From the NCBI GenBank assembly GCA_038501625.1, contig JAZAYU010000181.1:434001-498000 (forward strand): a stretch of DNA of 64,000 nt. Reading direction: 5' to 3'. The notes under the pieces are model-generated. The model did not search any database and was not told the DNA's origin. It was given only the letters and a program-made list of their open reading frames with translations. The first letter of the stretch is position 1. Each line of letters opens with the position of its first letter. A program made the translations under genes and the position numbers. Origin of the DNA: Corbicula japonica. Taxonomy: Eukaryota; Mollusca; Bivalvia; Venerida; Cyrenidae. Below are positions 43,956 to 55,762 of the stretch, piece after piece.

Positions 43956-44745
43956 GTAAGTTTAGCACTGTTCGAATTTATTTTAAGAATTGAATCAATT
44001 TTTTATCGCATTCATCATGGTATGAAAACATTTGGGTTTTTAAGTGTGTTAAGTTCAAAGGTTGCTTTATCACATGGCACCTCCTTAGTGCAAAAAAGTA
44101 TATATCCTTATTGTTTCAATGGTACTTACACTATTGTTGCATTAAGGTGATGATGGGCATTCAATGTAGATCCAGATCAGACAGCACATCCATCCTGTCT
44201 GATCAGGATCTAAACTGTTGTTTTTTTCTTAGTCAGAAATAATGCAAGATATGAGTGATCTAAAAATATTTATTCTCTATATTGTTTATTCTTTTATTAA
44301 TGACCCGAATAAACATTCCAATAATAAACTGTACCTTGTTTTTGAAGTGCCTAATATACAGCTACATAAATGTAATACTGATGATCATTTAAGCCAATTC
44401 GACTTTAAATGCTCTCAATTTAACTTTAACGATGCTAATTTAACTATAAATGTAGACTACGGGCTAATTTTAATTTGAAATGATGTTCAGTTTTACTAAA
44501 TTTGACCGTTTGGATAAGAGAAAATTATACGCTTGTCCATGAAATAAAGATATCATGTGTCAGGCTGGAGGCAAAATTTGAATTGAAATGATGGCCATTT
44601 GTAATATAGGTAGATGTAAAGTAGGTCCTCTTTCAAAGCTGGTTCAAGACATTGCGATAACAATCATCTCTTAAATTTGGTATATTTTGGACTTTCTGGC
44701 GTTTTGCTTTCATTAACTGAAGTAAGTTTTTGAATTATAACATTC
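43956..44745 (+). other. Start of the last intron
   Basis: Contains an A-element fragment at about 44150-44240 (AATGTAGATCCAGATCAGAC) and otherwise AT-rich sequence. Confidence 0.5.
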
Positions 44746-44749
44746 CTTG

Positions 44750-44953
44750 ACCCTTTACTCCTTATAATTATTTGAGTTTTATCATTGCCATCTGATCTGG
44801 ATCTACACTGTTCACTTCTTGGTCAGAAAAAAAACTAATGAATTTAAAAGCAAACATTTTAGATCCTAATCAAACAGCACATATGTGCCGGCTGATCTTG
44901 ATCTACACTGTTCCCTCAGATGATAAAAGTGTTTATATGGAGTAAAGGATTAA
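44750..44953. mobile_element. A element, first hairpin truncated
   Basis: GACCCTTTACTCCTTATAAT to TATGGAGTAAAGGATTAA. It shares TTAA with the next copy. Confidence 0.75.
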
Positions 44954-45190
44954 CCCTTTCCTGTATAGACACACCTTTATTGCTGGGGCGAACAGTTTGG
45001 ATCCAGATCAGTCGGCACATCCGTGCCTTCTGATCAGGATCTAAACTGTTTGCTTTTTTATTCATTAGGTTATTTCTGACCAAAATGAGACCAGTGCAGA
45101 TCCTGATCAGACAGCACGGATTTGCTGGCTGATCTGGATCTACACTGGTTGGACATGCGTAAAAATGCGTATATATCAAGGAAAGGTTAA
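44950..45190 (-). mobile_element. A element, full length
   Basis: TTAACCCTTTCCTGTATAGA to ATATCAAGGAAAGGTTAA, 241 bp. Y hairpin, minus linker, X hairpin. Confidence 0.9.
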
Positions 45191-45223
45191 AGGAACTACC
45201 CTTCAGGTTTGAGTATCCTAGTT

Positions 45224-45660
45224 GTTAACCCTTTGCTCAATGGATACATGTATTATCACATAATTGACCAGTGTAGGTTCAAATCAGCTGACACATCCCA
45301 TGCCATCTGATAGGGATCTGCTATGTTTGCTTTTAGATTCATTAAGTTATTTTCTGACCAAAAAGTGATCAGAATTGATCCAGATAAGATGGCATAGGTA
45401 GCCCGTGTGATAAAAGGCATATCCATGCAAAAAGAATAATTCTTATTTTAATGATAGTTACTTTTACAAAAAAAAGTGAAAAAAAAAAGTCAGATTACTT
45501 TGATAGTCTGTATTGATTTTTTAAAATTCCCCCTTTTTTGGAAAAAAGTAAATCTCCCACTTCAACATCAAATGACACAGATCTGCCAGCTAATCTGGAT
45601 CTACACTGGTTTCTCAATTAGTGATAAGTTACTGTATTTATAAAGGGCTAAATTTGCATT
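45224..45660. mobile_element. A element, degraded and expanded
   Basis: TTAACCCTTTGCTCAATGGA; X-like arms; linker GATTCATTAAGTTATTTTCTG; A and T homopolymer runs near 45470-45550; a further arm CAGCTAATCTGGATCTACAC near 45587. Confidence 0.65.
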
Positions 45661-46242
45661 TATCTTGAAGTTCTTGGTGTTTAAAAGCTGAGGGCACTAA
45701 CCCAAAGAAACCTGTTTAAACATTTTGAAGTTGTCTCCCTTAGGTAGCTGAAAAAATTATTTATTTTAGTGAAAATTTCACAAAATCTGTTGGTATTTGT
45801 ACTTTCTCAAAATCTTAATTCCCCTGAGAGATTTTAAATCAATATTTTACAGAAGAAGGAAAAAAAAAATATTTGTTGATTTTGGCAGTTAAGAAAGTGA
45901 ATTAATGAAGTTTTGTGCCAAGTGTTGTAAAGCTTTCATCCACAATGAAGAAAAGCCAATTTTCATGAAATATCTGTGTACTTTAACGAATCATACGATG
46001 AGGTGTTTAATATTTTGAACAACTTTCTCACATGCAAGTTGTTACCAGCGTTCATCGTGACCATAGCCAGAGTCCAATGCAGGATTTTCAGAATGGGGGT
46101 TTGTTTTGGTTAGTCTTTTTGTAGTTACATAATAATTTCCAACCTTTGGCCAAAATCCCCATAAAATATAAAGATTGATGCACAAAGAGAACTACTTGTT
46201 TGAGAAAGCCCACTGAACACCCTCTGGATATGGCCATGATAG

Positions 46243-46502
46243 CGTAACCCTTTCCTCCATAGAAACACTTTAATTGCAAGGGCAAACAGTTTAAATCCAG
46301 ATCAGCCGGAACATCTGTGCCATCTGATCAGGATGTGCTGGCTGATCTGAATCTAAACTGTTCGCTTTTTGATTTGTTATGCTATTTCTTACCAAAATGC
46401 AACCAGTGCAGATCCTGATTAGACAGACGGATGTGCTGGCTGATCTGGATCTACACAGGTCGCACATGTGTAAAAATGCGTATATGTGGAGGAAAGGGTT
46501 AA
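46243..46502 (-). mobile_element. A element with an extra arm
   Basis: GTAACCCTTTCCTCCATAGA to GTGGAGGAAAGGGTTAA. An additional GATGTGCTGGCTGATCTGAA arm makes it about 260 bp. Confidence 0.85.
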
Positions 46503-46509
46503 GTTTCAA

Positions 46510-47930
46510 ATGATTTTCTGACACACCCACCTGTCACTCAGGATCTTAACATATTATCATGAAAAATATAAAGTTGGATTTTAAACTGGACTCATGATGT
46601 TATTAATTTAAAAATTCTGGCTTTACACAGATTTGCTGACTTATTTTTTAGAATAAGGCTACATATTAGTTTTTGTTTTAAATGCTCATTTGAAAATTTA
46701 TTATTATTTTATTTAATTCACAAAGAATAAAAAGAATAAAATAATATGCTCTTTTATTCGAATTTTCATACTTGTGTCCATTTTAAAAATATTCTTCGAA
46801 AGGAGCACAAGTCCAACAATTCAAATAAAAGAGAAAATGATTTGTAAATGTTTACTCTTATTTTTGAATTTTCAAACTCATATCCTTTTTGCATCCTTTA
46901 AATTTTAATAAAAGAGTGAACATTTATATAGAATTTTCTTTTTCTGTTCAATATTGTCCAACTTTTATTTGTGCTGTTAAGATATTTTTACACTGTTTTC
47001 TTAAGATTTTAACCTGTCATTCAGTTTAATAAAAACCTTTTAACCTTCTTTTATGAACTTGAATAAATAAAGAAGAATAGGTTAAATGTCTATGTGTTAC
47101 TACATTGTACAATAGCTACATGTCTTCAAGATTACAATTTTGTTTTTGAAAGGTTGTAATAAAGTTTTATCTATTGAACCTATCTGAATGGAAATTTATG
47201 TGTGAAACAAATTGTGATTGATGCGTAAATGTGAATTTGTTGAAACACTCGGTCAATATTTTTTTACAATCTACGCTTCATGCTTTTAAAAGTTGATGTA
47301 TTATCAGAGAGTATGCAGGCATGTATTTTAAATTAATTATTGCATAATGCATGCATGGATTGCAATTTGTCTGATCAAGTGAGTTTCACAGCATTTATAC
47401 TCGTCAAATCATCGAAGCAATTATTTACATTTTGGGAGGAAAGTAAATTAATGTTCGAAAATTGTCAAAATCAATGGTGAACATGTAGCAGTCATTCATT
47501 GGTGATTCAGGCATGTTGCTGTAAAGTGCCATTAGGATTTTTTTTCTCGATACAATTTATTTTAAACACTACTGCATGAATTTAGAATAGAAATTGTGAA
47601 TTAAAAACGCAGAGGTTAAATCTGGAAGGTGGATTCAACTGTGAGACTGGGATCTTAAAAGATGATGAAAACTTAAAGGTTAATCTTTTTTGACAAGTTC
47701 TTTTCTCTGAAACCATGGGAGGCTTTGTGTTATGAAAAAAGTGGATATAAGCGGGGATATATTGGAGAAATTTTGTATAAAATAAAAACCAGAAGTTTGT
47801 GACAATTTAAGCTTGGAAGTTGTACTATGGAATGAAATTAATTTTTTTTTTAAATTTTTTTGTTCAATCAATAAACAATGTCACACCAGTTATGTTTGTC
47901 ACTTAACAATGTACACAGTGTCACAGTCAT
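46510..47930. other. Intron sequence with one weak inverted repeat
   Basis: CTCTTTTATTCGAATTTTCA (46750) and TTCAAATAAAAGAG (near 46820) with ACTTGTG / CACAAGT form an imperfect inverted repeat; a related segment follows to 46920. No exon is supported in the rest. Confidence 0.45.
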
Positions 47931-47933
47931 GTT

Positions 47934-48128
47934 TTAACCCTGTACTCCATATATACACATTTAATTCCATGTGCAACCAGTGTAGATCCAGATCTGCACT
48001 GTTCACATTTTTTTCAGAAACAACCTAATATATTAAATAAAAATCAAACTGTTTAGATCCTGATAAGCTGATCTGGATCCACACCTTTGGACCATGCAAT
48101 CAAAGTGTATCTATGGATTAAAGGGTTA
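47934..48128 (+). mobile_element. A element, shortened
   Basis: TTAACCCTGTACTCCATATA to TATGGATTAAAGGGTTAA, 195 bp. One arm missing. Confidence 0.8.
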
Positions 48129-48317
48129 AATATTGTTACTCAAGTTTTCTAAGGAATGAAAGTGCAGTTGAAATGGAATAATGGAACATTGATTTTCCTA
48201 GAGAACAAAAAACATAAATGGCTGTATTCATGAATGCAGCAGCATTCTGGGATATTGAGAATGCTCATTAAAAAAGCTTTTATAAAGACATTCTAACTTT
48301 AATATGTTAAACATCAT

Positions 48318-48370
48318 GACGGGAAAGTTATAAAAATGTTTTACGGAAAGTTATAAAAATGTTTTACGCA
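48318..48370. repeat. 24 bp tandem duplication
   Basis: GGAAAGTTATAAAAATGTTT with TACG occurs twice in a row. Confidence 0.8.
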
Positions 48371-48641
48371 AAATTGACTAAGTGTGAGGTAATAAAAATA
48401 AAAGTTTTATGCAAACACAAAACTTGCAGTTCCGCTTTACAAATTGATCATGAAATGTTTGTAACACATATAAAGGAATGGTTAAATTACAGCTATTTTA
48501 ATTTGAAATTTAGTTGACTTCGTGCAAACATGAAATGTGGGAGGGTGGCAGTAACTTGCAGACAGAAAAGTTCATTTACTTTGACTTTATTTACCTTACA
48601 ATTGAAGAGCACTCAAATAGGGGGCATTATCAATGAAAGAG

Positions 48642-48648
48642 TATAAAA
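48642..48648 (+). promoter_or_regulatory. Possible TATA box for the 48930 exon
   Basis: TATAAAA lies 282 bp upstream of the candidate ATG, in a repeat-free stretch. In AT-rich DNA such matches are common, so this is weak support only. Confidence 0.2.
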
Positions 48649-48929
48649 ACTTGATCTCTAAGTGAATTTTAAGTTTGAAAATTTGTCTATATATGTAAAA
48701 TATACAAACATAGCAGGTCATCGAGGGATTTGACTGTCATTGATAAAATCGTAAGATCAGTGAAATTGTACGGAAACTAAGAATAAAAAGACGTTTATGC
48801 CAACTTGGCTGTTTTGAAGGATTTTGCGATCTGAATTATGTATAGGAAATATTGAATTTGGAATTAAAAAGATCAGAGTACTGTCTACAATTGTGTTACA
48901 TGTAAAAATTGAAAAACAACAACAGCAGA

Positions 48930-48951
48930 ATGGATAGATGGAGAAAATTTG
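48930..48951 (+). CDS. Candidate second alternative first exon (eight residues)
   Basis: An ATG at 48930 (A at -3, G at +4) follows an in-frame TAA at 48903. It encodes MDRWRKF plus one base, then a perfect GTAAGT donor at 48952. The one-base overhang matches that of exon g, so it could splice to the next exon of the gene, outside or at the end of the window. A TATAAAA at 48642-48648 would put transcription start near 48675. The peptide is too short for composition to help, and a chance match is quite possible. Confidence 0.32.
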
Positions 48952-49004
48952 GTAAGTTTATTATTTTTTAGAAATATAAAATTAATTCAGTATTCTTTTT
49001 GTTT

Positions 49005-49145
49005 GGTTTGTTGATTCATAAGGTTATTCCTTACTAAGATGCCACCAGTGTTTAGACCCAGATCAAATGGAATTGATGTGCCAGCTGATCTGGATCTGCA
49101 CATGTGATATTAACCAGTTTATAATTTTGGTAAAAAGGGTTAGTC
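49005..49145 (-). mobile_element. A element fragment
   Basis: Linker GATTCATAAGGTTATTCCTT, arm CCAGTGTTTAGACCCAGATC and right arm AGCTGATCTGGATCTGCAC. It starts 60 bp after the candidate exon at 48930. Confidence 0.65.
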
Positions 49146-49449
49146 GAGTAAAAAACAAACTTATTGAAGCCCTATTCCTGTTGGTACCGTTACTGAACAG
49201 TCATTATAAAGTTTAATAGTTCGCTTTGTTTATCAGCAAATACTCTTATACTTAAGAATATTTCATTGGTTAGAAACCATTTTTACCAAATTTTCTTTAT
49301 TAAACTAATAAGGACTTTCTGATTTTTTAATTCTGATAACAGGGTATGGGCTTACTGATAAAATCCTGATAAAATAATGAAACATGTAAAATGTGATGGT
49401 AGCAATTTATTGTCAGTATGTGAGGTTAATATTTTATAATCCATCAAAT

Positions 49450-49852
49450 TCAACCCTTGACTATATTAATGTAAATCTTTATTGCATGGATGAACATAGC
49501 AGATGCAGATCGTAAGGAACATTTATGCTGTCTGGGCTGAAGTTTATAAAACTGAGCATGGAAACCAGTCTCAAATCTCAAGCATCTGATTGGCTGAAAT
49601 GGCGACCAGTCGCCATTTCAGCCAATCATATGCTTGAGATTTGAGACTGGTTTCCATGCTCAGTTTTATAACTTTGGGCAGTGATCAGGATCTAAACTCC
49701 TCCATTTTTAGATTCATTTTGATTATTTCTGAACATATAATGATCAATGTAGATCCAGATCAGATGTTGTGAATGTGCTGGCTGATCTGGATCTACATTG
49801 GTCACACATGACTGTGATCAAACTTATATAATAATATGGAGTAAAGAGTTAT
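49450..49852 (-). mobile_element. A element split by a C palindrome
   Basis: CAACCCTTGACTATATTAAT and ATGAACATAGCAGATGCAGA before; GTGATCAGGATCTAAACTCC and the minus linker after; right end TATGGAGTAAAGAGTTA. Confidence 0.78.
49538..49680. mobile_element. C palindrome element
   Basis: Arms of about 64 bp with essentially one mismatch; ends AGTTTATAAAACTGAGCATG and CATGCTCAGTTTTATAACTT. Confidence 0.93.
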
Positions 49853-49944
49853 TAGTAGATAATTGGACACTGTAGATCTGGATCAGATAACACAGGTGCC
49901 GGCTAAACTGTTCTCCCATGTGATACAAGTTATACATAATGGAG

Positions 49945-50186
49945 TTAACCCTTTCCTAGATATATACGCATTTTGACGCATGTGCGACCAGTGTAGATCC
50001 AGATCAGCCGGCACATCCGTGCCGTCTGATCAGGATCTGCACTGGTCGCATTTTGGTCAGAAATAACCTAATGAATCAAAAAGCAAACAGTTTAGATCCT
50101 GATCAGACGGCACGGATGTGCCGGCTGATCTGGATCTAAACTGTTTGCCCTAGCAATAAAGGTGTATCTATACAGGAAAGGGTTAA
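49945..50186 (+). mobile_element. A element, best-preserved copy (reference for the family)
   Basis: TTAACCCTTTCCTAGATATA to CTATACAGGAAAGGGTTAA, 242 bp. Hairpin X: GTGCGACCAGTGTAGATCC with GGATCTGCACTGGTCGCAT. Linker: GTCAGAAATAACCTAATGAA. Hairpin Y: CAAACAGTTTAGATCC with GGATCTAAACTGTTTGC. The loops are CGGCACATCCGTGCCG and CGGCACGGATGTGCCG, themselves palindromic and mutually complementary. TTAA at both ends fits the target of piggyBac-type transposons. Confidence 0.95.
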
Positions 50187-50189
50187 GGG

Positions 50190-51295
50190 TTAAAATCAGA
50201 GACTATAAATCATTAATATTTGATACAGTCAAAATATACCTTTCCCTGATCTTTTGTAGTTGCAATTTTTCTAGTGCGTTTTATTAAGATTAATTAGTTG
50301 TATGAAATATCAACCATTTTAAATGACTGCTGAAGATTTCTTATTGTGTGCATGAGGGATGATCAAGTTCATGTTTTGATATTAAGTCAGATAAAAACAT
50401 ATTAGTGGCCTGCTTTTAACCTTTTGTCAAATATTTGATAAAAGACATTCATACTTTGATAAATGGGGGGCTGCACTGTGAGACATTTCATTTGTGACAA
50501 GGTTTTAGAAAAGGAAATGCATATGACTCATTTTCTTCTACTGTAAAATCGTTAAAACCCTTTACTCCATATATACATGTGTTTTTACGCATGTGGGATC
50601 AGTGTAGATCCACTCCTTGCTGTCTAATCAGGATCTGCACAGTGTTCGCTCTTTTGGTGTTGGGCCCATAAGGAGAACATAAAATCATCTGTCTGTTGAA
50701 TAACATTACTTAATGAACTTGTATCACTTTGTGGGGGGTTAAATTTCGTGTATTTTGTGCTAGGGTCAATGCATGATTTAAACCCAAGTGAAATTACACC
50801 ATTTAATGATATGTCGTTATAGAAAAATACAATTGTGCAAATTTATGCGTGTCCTAGTTTGTCATTAATATTATGGCTTTTGCATGAAAATTTGTTCCTG
50901 TGAAATAAAACGGTATACTGAAAATCTTTGTTAAAAGTGTAAATTAAGACTGTATTATTTTTCAAGACTCGATCTAAATTTTGCCATTAATATTTAAATG
51001 TATCAGTTAAGCCTAGGTTATTTGCCCAGACTTGATCTTAATTCTACCATTAATATTTAAGTTCTTGTCTGTGAGTTACTAAGTTGATAAAGTGCATTTC
51101 CAACTTAAATAGTTGCAGCTGAGATATTTGGTATCAGATAAATTTTCTCAAATGTCATGCACAGTAGTCAATATTTGATTTCTATGCTAAATTCCTGGAC
51201 ACTGACATTCTTCATCGCTGAATCAGTAATATCTGCTTTTTTTCCTGAAAAGTTTTCTGGAATTCTGAAGGAATTTAGTTGTATTCTGAGCCTGC
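50190..51295. other. Intron sequence with an A-element fragment and a 70 bp duplication
   Basis: An A fragment lies at 50552-50660 (AACCCTTTACTCCATATATA, then GTGTAGATCCACTCCTTGC). AGACT(C/T)GATCT.AATT.T.CCATTAATATTTAA occurs near 50964 and 51031. Otherwise nothing recognised. Confidence 0.5.
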
Positions 51296-51299
51296 TGTG

Positions 51300-51720
51300 G
51301 TATTTTGAGACAGTGTGAGCATACTTAGGGGGCTCCTAACCTGCTGTTGCATCTCCAGGCAACCTAAATCATATCCACAGGGCTCCCCCAAATCCTGCTG
51401 TTACATATCCAGACAGCCTGAGGCATACAGAGGGGGCTGGTAGCAGCTTATGCAGCATGACTCATACAGAAGGGGCTAGTATACTGCTGAGGCATATCCA
51501 GTCATGGGGAAATAAATAATTAGTGGGCTTGTAGCCTAAGCATAGTGCAACACACCAAGGGGGCTTATAGCCCACTGAGGCAAATCCATGCAGCGTAACG
51601 CATACTGAGGGGGCTCAAAGCTTGCTTTAAATGCATATCCAGGCAGCTTGAGTCATACAGAGGGGGCATGTGGCATACCAAACTGCTTGTAGCAAGTAAT
51701 ACATATCCAGGCAGCAGTCT
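51300..51720. repeat. Minisatellite of about 50-65 bp, seven diverged units
   Basis: Each unit combines CATACAGAGGGGGCT, a (T/A)GTAGC(C/A).(G/C)CTGAGG stretch and CATATCCAGGCAGC.TGA. Units vary in length. Confidence 0.8.
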
Positions 51721-51790
51721 TTAAACTGACCAATCAGATGATAGACTCTTGAGATTTGTCTCCAGTTTAAGTTTGAAAATCTCAAGCCCT
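51715..51790. mobile_element. Diverged C element remnant
   Basis: GACCAATCAGATGATAGACT, CTTGAGATTTGTCTCCAGTT and a TTTGAAAATCTCAAGCCC end resemble one C arm. Confidence 0.45.
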
Positions 51791-52134
51791 GAGGCCTATA
51801 CTGGCTTATAAAAAATGTGCGCAGTACCAGGGGCGTTCCTATTTTTCACAACAATGTTGAAGAATGCTAGGGTGATTTGTATAAAAGTCATAAATAAAAG
51901 TGAAGCCTTTATAACCGAATTATTTTGTTGACACTTCTTACTTGCAGCTTTGCTATCAAAAGTGAAAAATATTGTTAACCTTAAGCCATAATCAAGTAAT
52001 AAATTTCCTTCAGTATTTACAATTAGTTGTTTGAACTTTCATAATTTATTGACAAGCTGTTAAATATAAAAGATTCATTGAAATGTCAGAATTTGTTGGT
52101 GTAGAATTCATGAAACAATAACATCATTTTACAG

Positions 52135-52378
52135 TTAACCCTTCCCTCCATAAACACACCTTAATTGCATGGGCGATTAGTGTAGATCCAGATCAGGTGG
52201 CACATCCATGCCCTCTGATCAGGATCTGCACTGGTCCCTTTATGATTGACGTTAGGTTATTTCTGACCAAAATGCGACCAGTGCAGATCCTGATCAGACT
52301 GCATGGATGTGCCAGCTGATTTGAATCTACACTGGTTGCATATGTGTGAAAATGCGTATATATGGAGGAAAGGGTTAA
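52135..52378 (-). mobile_element. A element, full length
   Basis: TTAACCCTTCCCTCCATAAA to TATATGGAGGAAAGGGTTAA, 244 bp. Minus linker slightly altered (GATTGACGTTAGGTTATTTC). Confidence 0.88.
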
Positions 52379-52436
52379 AACCAGTATGTTACCTAACCGA
52401 ACCACAAGAGAGTCATAAGAATGAAGTCAGTTAAGT

Positions 52437-52631
52437 CGTTTTACTCCATGTACAACATTTCAATGCTTGTGTAGTGTAGATCCAGATCAGCCAGCACTTC
52501 TGTGCCATCTGATCAGGATCTGCACTTGTTGCTTATTGGTCAGAAATAACTAATGTATCTAAAAGCAAACAGTGTAGATCCTTATGGTTGATCTACACTT
52601 TTTTCAGTCATCTATGGAGTAAAGGGTTAAA
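52437..52631 (+). mobile_element. A element, shortened
   Basis: CGTTTTACTCCATGTACAAC to TATGGAGTAAAGGGTTAA. X hairpin and + linker intact, Y hairpin truncated. Confidence 0.78.
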
Positions 52632-52639
52632 TCCTTCAT

Positions 52640-53450
52640 TTAACCTAACAGAACCACAAGTGAGTTGTAAGTACCAAATCAGTTAAATACAAAACAGAAA
52701 TGAGAATTGCACTTAAAAAACTTAAATCACAGAAATAACCTCAGTGCAATAAGCTCCGTTTTTTTTATAGTACTTATGCTTTTTTGCTCTGAGGTGAAGG
52801 AATATTAATGTCGTAATTAAAAATTCTGAAAATACATTATAATCATTAATTCATCTTTTTTCACAGTATTAATCAAATGTCAAAGTTTGACAATTAAACA
52901 AACAAATAAATTTGCATAATATTAGCAAGTCATATATTAACGATGGTCAGTCATACTATATGACCATTGTCCATTGATTGGTTGTTCACGGCCATTCTAC
53001 CTGGAGGCAGTAACTTTATATGACAGTTGTGAAAATCTACAAATTAGCAAATTGACTTTTTCATTTACATTTTAGTATGCGTAAATGTACTGCATTGTGT
53101 TTTAATGGGTTTTGTGCAAAAGATGTTTTACCTTGAGGTTTTTGTGTGTGGTATTGTGTTTCTAGGATACAAGTGTATATTTTAAACATTAAAATATCCT
53201 ACGCGAATGTTTAATGTGACCTGGAAGGAAGGAAGTTGAAATACATCATGTCATGAGAACGTCTTATATTTTAACGTTTAAAAAAAGAATGGGAATAAAC
53301 AAAGCCGTTAAATATTGTAACATGTACTTCAGTTCTGTTTTTCAAGAAAAGTAAGAAATCGAAATGCAAGTAAAGTGATTTTTTTTAAAGTTAGTTTGAT
53401 AAAAATATAACAACAATTCTACAGAGCTCTTATTGCTGTTAAGAAAATTG
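52640..53450. other. Intron sequence, no recognised feature
   Basis: AT-rich, no supported exon or repeat. Confidence 0.5.
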
Positions 53451-53586
53451 AACCGTTTACTGTATGGAATATGGCTGCTATCCCATGGTGAACAGTGTAG
53501 ATCCAGATCTCATAACAGTGCCAGCTGATTGTATCTGTACTGGTTGCACATGCGTTAAAAGGTGTATATATGGAGTAAAGGGTTAA
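53450..53586. mobile_element. A element, half size
   Basis: CCGTTTACTGTATGGAATAT to ATATGGAGTAAAGGGTTAA with two arms only. Confidence 0.75.
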
Positions 53587-53589
53587 TGA

Positions 53590-54885
53590 AAAAAATTAAC
53601 GAACCCTCGTCAAGTCAAGTAAATTTTATTTACTAAGTTGGTGCACATAACAATATAAGATAAGCTCTAAGAAGCTTTTAAAACCGACTTAGATGCGATG
53701 ATTCATATTTTATCACATGAATTATTAATAAGTTAATGGTAAATAACCAAAAACATCAGTAAAATATTATGTGAGAAGAGTAATTGTGATGCTTGCGCTA
53801 GACTTTTATGATTTGAAGATGAAGACATTAATTAAACCAATTAGCCCAGAGAACCCCAGCTTTTAGACCGAGTGACTCGTATGAATATTAGTTGCTTATA
53901 AATACATATAGTATATATTCAAATTTATTTTGCATCAGAATTAATAGGAGATCTTATTAAACTAAATATACTGGATTATATATATAAAAATTTATAATAA
54001 AATCATGGGCAAATTTTATATTATATGCAGATTTAAGTGTACAAAAAATGAAAAATGAGTGTATTCATAAATTAATTTTTGATGCTGCAAATTTAATTAT
54101 TCTTTCTAAATTAATTTTGCCAAATAAAGATCTAAATTGGTTTAAAGAGACACTTCATGAAACACAGGCTGTATAGCCGTACCTTAAAGCAAAAAATGGA
54201 GTAACTCCTTAATTGAATGCTACTTTAAAATACCATTTTTGTACTAAGTTGATGACATTTTGAATAAAATGGCCAATTCATCAAACAGCTAACTGGTTTG
54301 TTATCAGTTTCTGCAGGCAAAATATACTGTTTATACTGTAAAATAGATGCTAACGTGACAAATACAGAGTTAAATTACAACTTGACGTGGTAATATCCTA
54401 TCCGGATCAATAGAAAACTTTGATTCGGAAACCCAACACCGTTGTTACGTTTTGCGAACACAGCATTAAAATAGTAGAAAATACACAGACAACGAAATCT
54501 CAATTTCTGCGGATATCAACAATACAAAAAATGTACTAGAATTTGTATGGATGAAAGGTCCTCTGTGATAACAGTATAATTAAAGATATGTCCTTAAGGT
54601 TATTAAAGATTTCATCGTGGATAAGAAACGTACATGACTTTCGACTTAAAAAGGATAAATTGTGTCTCTATTTAATAGGTGGATTTGTTTGCCATCAGAA
54701 AAGCTTTGTTAATTGATGAGTAAATATGCAGCAGTTAAAAAACCCAATTAATGTGCAAGGGAACAGCTGTGACATTCAAGATTAGTTAATATCGGGAAAA
54801 CTAGTGATAATCATATTTTAATTGAATTTATTTAAATTGATTCATTGTATATGAAAAAATTACATGTTGAAAATGTGGACTACAG
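53590..54885. other. Intron sequence, no recognised feature
   Basis: AT-rich. A GTCAAGTAAATTTTATTTAC segment near 53610 could be the end of an old retroposon. No exon is supported. Confidence 0.45.
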
Positions 54886-54890
54886 ATTAT

Positions 54891-55131
54891 TTAACTTTTT
54901 CCTCCACATATACACCTTTACAGCATGGAGTGTAGATCCAGATCAGTTGGCAGATATCTGCTGTCCAATCAGGATCTGCATTGATTGCTGTTTGATATAT
55001 TAGGTTATTTCTGACCGAGAAGCAAACAGTGCAGATCCTTACCAGATGGCAGAGATGTGCCAGGTGATCTGGATCTATACTGTTTGCCCATGTCATAAAG
55101 GCATTGCCATATATATGGAGAAAAGGGTTAA
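54891..55131 (-). mobile_element. A element, full length
   Basis: TTAACTTTTTCCTCCACATA to ATATGGAGAAAAGGGTTAA, 241 bp. Linker GATATATTAGGTTATTTCTG. Confidence 0.85.
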
Positions 55132-55339
55132 TTTAAGATGATAGAACTGTGAAAATCTTTATGTTATCTGCAGGGCAGTGGCTTCACATTAGCGCAGGAT
55201 GGATTTAAGATCATTTAAAAATGCATAAATCTTGGACTTTGCTTTTTATGCAGCTGCGCAGATTTGAGGTTTTTTTTGTTTTTCCGTTTTAAATTCAGAC
55301 TTGTTATCTCATGTAAAGCCTCACATGGATGTATGTGCT

Positions 55340-55762
55340 ACATTAACTTTGTGGACTGAAAATGAAGGATTTTTCATTTATATAGATTAGAAAATACATT
55401 TGTGGACTTCAATTGAAGAATTTTGCATTTATAAAGAAGATACATTAATTTTGTGGACTAAAAATGAAGGATTTTTCATTTTTTTAGAAAATACATTTGT
55501 GGACTTCAATTGAAGGATTTTGCATTTATAAAGAAGATACATTAAAATTTTATGGACTAAAAATGAAGCATTTGTCTAGACAATACATAATATGTGAACT
55601 CAAAATGAAGGATTTTTTATTTATATAGATGATACATTTGTGGACCTAAAAATGAAGGATTTTTCTTTTATTATACATTTGTGGACTAAAATGAAGGATT
55701 TTTCATTTATATAGAAAGTACATTTGTGGAATAAAAATGAAGGATTTCTCATTTATAAAAAT
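55340..55762. repeat. Minisatellite of about 45 bp, nine units
   Basis: TTTGTGGACTAAAAATGAAG, GATTTTTCATTTATATAGAA and ATACAT. Units alternate between CTAAAAATGAAG and CTTCAATTGAAG forms. Confidence 0.92.

Noticed and set aside
43956..43993. Exon g read through to the stop at 43993 as a terminal exon
   Set aside because: A full-consensus GTAAGT donor precedes it and the added residues (SLALFEF-like in another frame, or VSTVRIYFKN-like) show no continuity with the protein. The terminal-exon reading remains a minor alternative.
53610..53720. LTR or LINE end at GTCAAGTAAATTTTATTTAC
   Set aside because: Too short and too AT-rich to assign; no partner repeat or coding remnant nearby.
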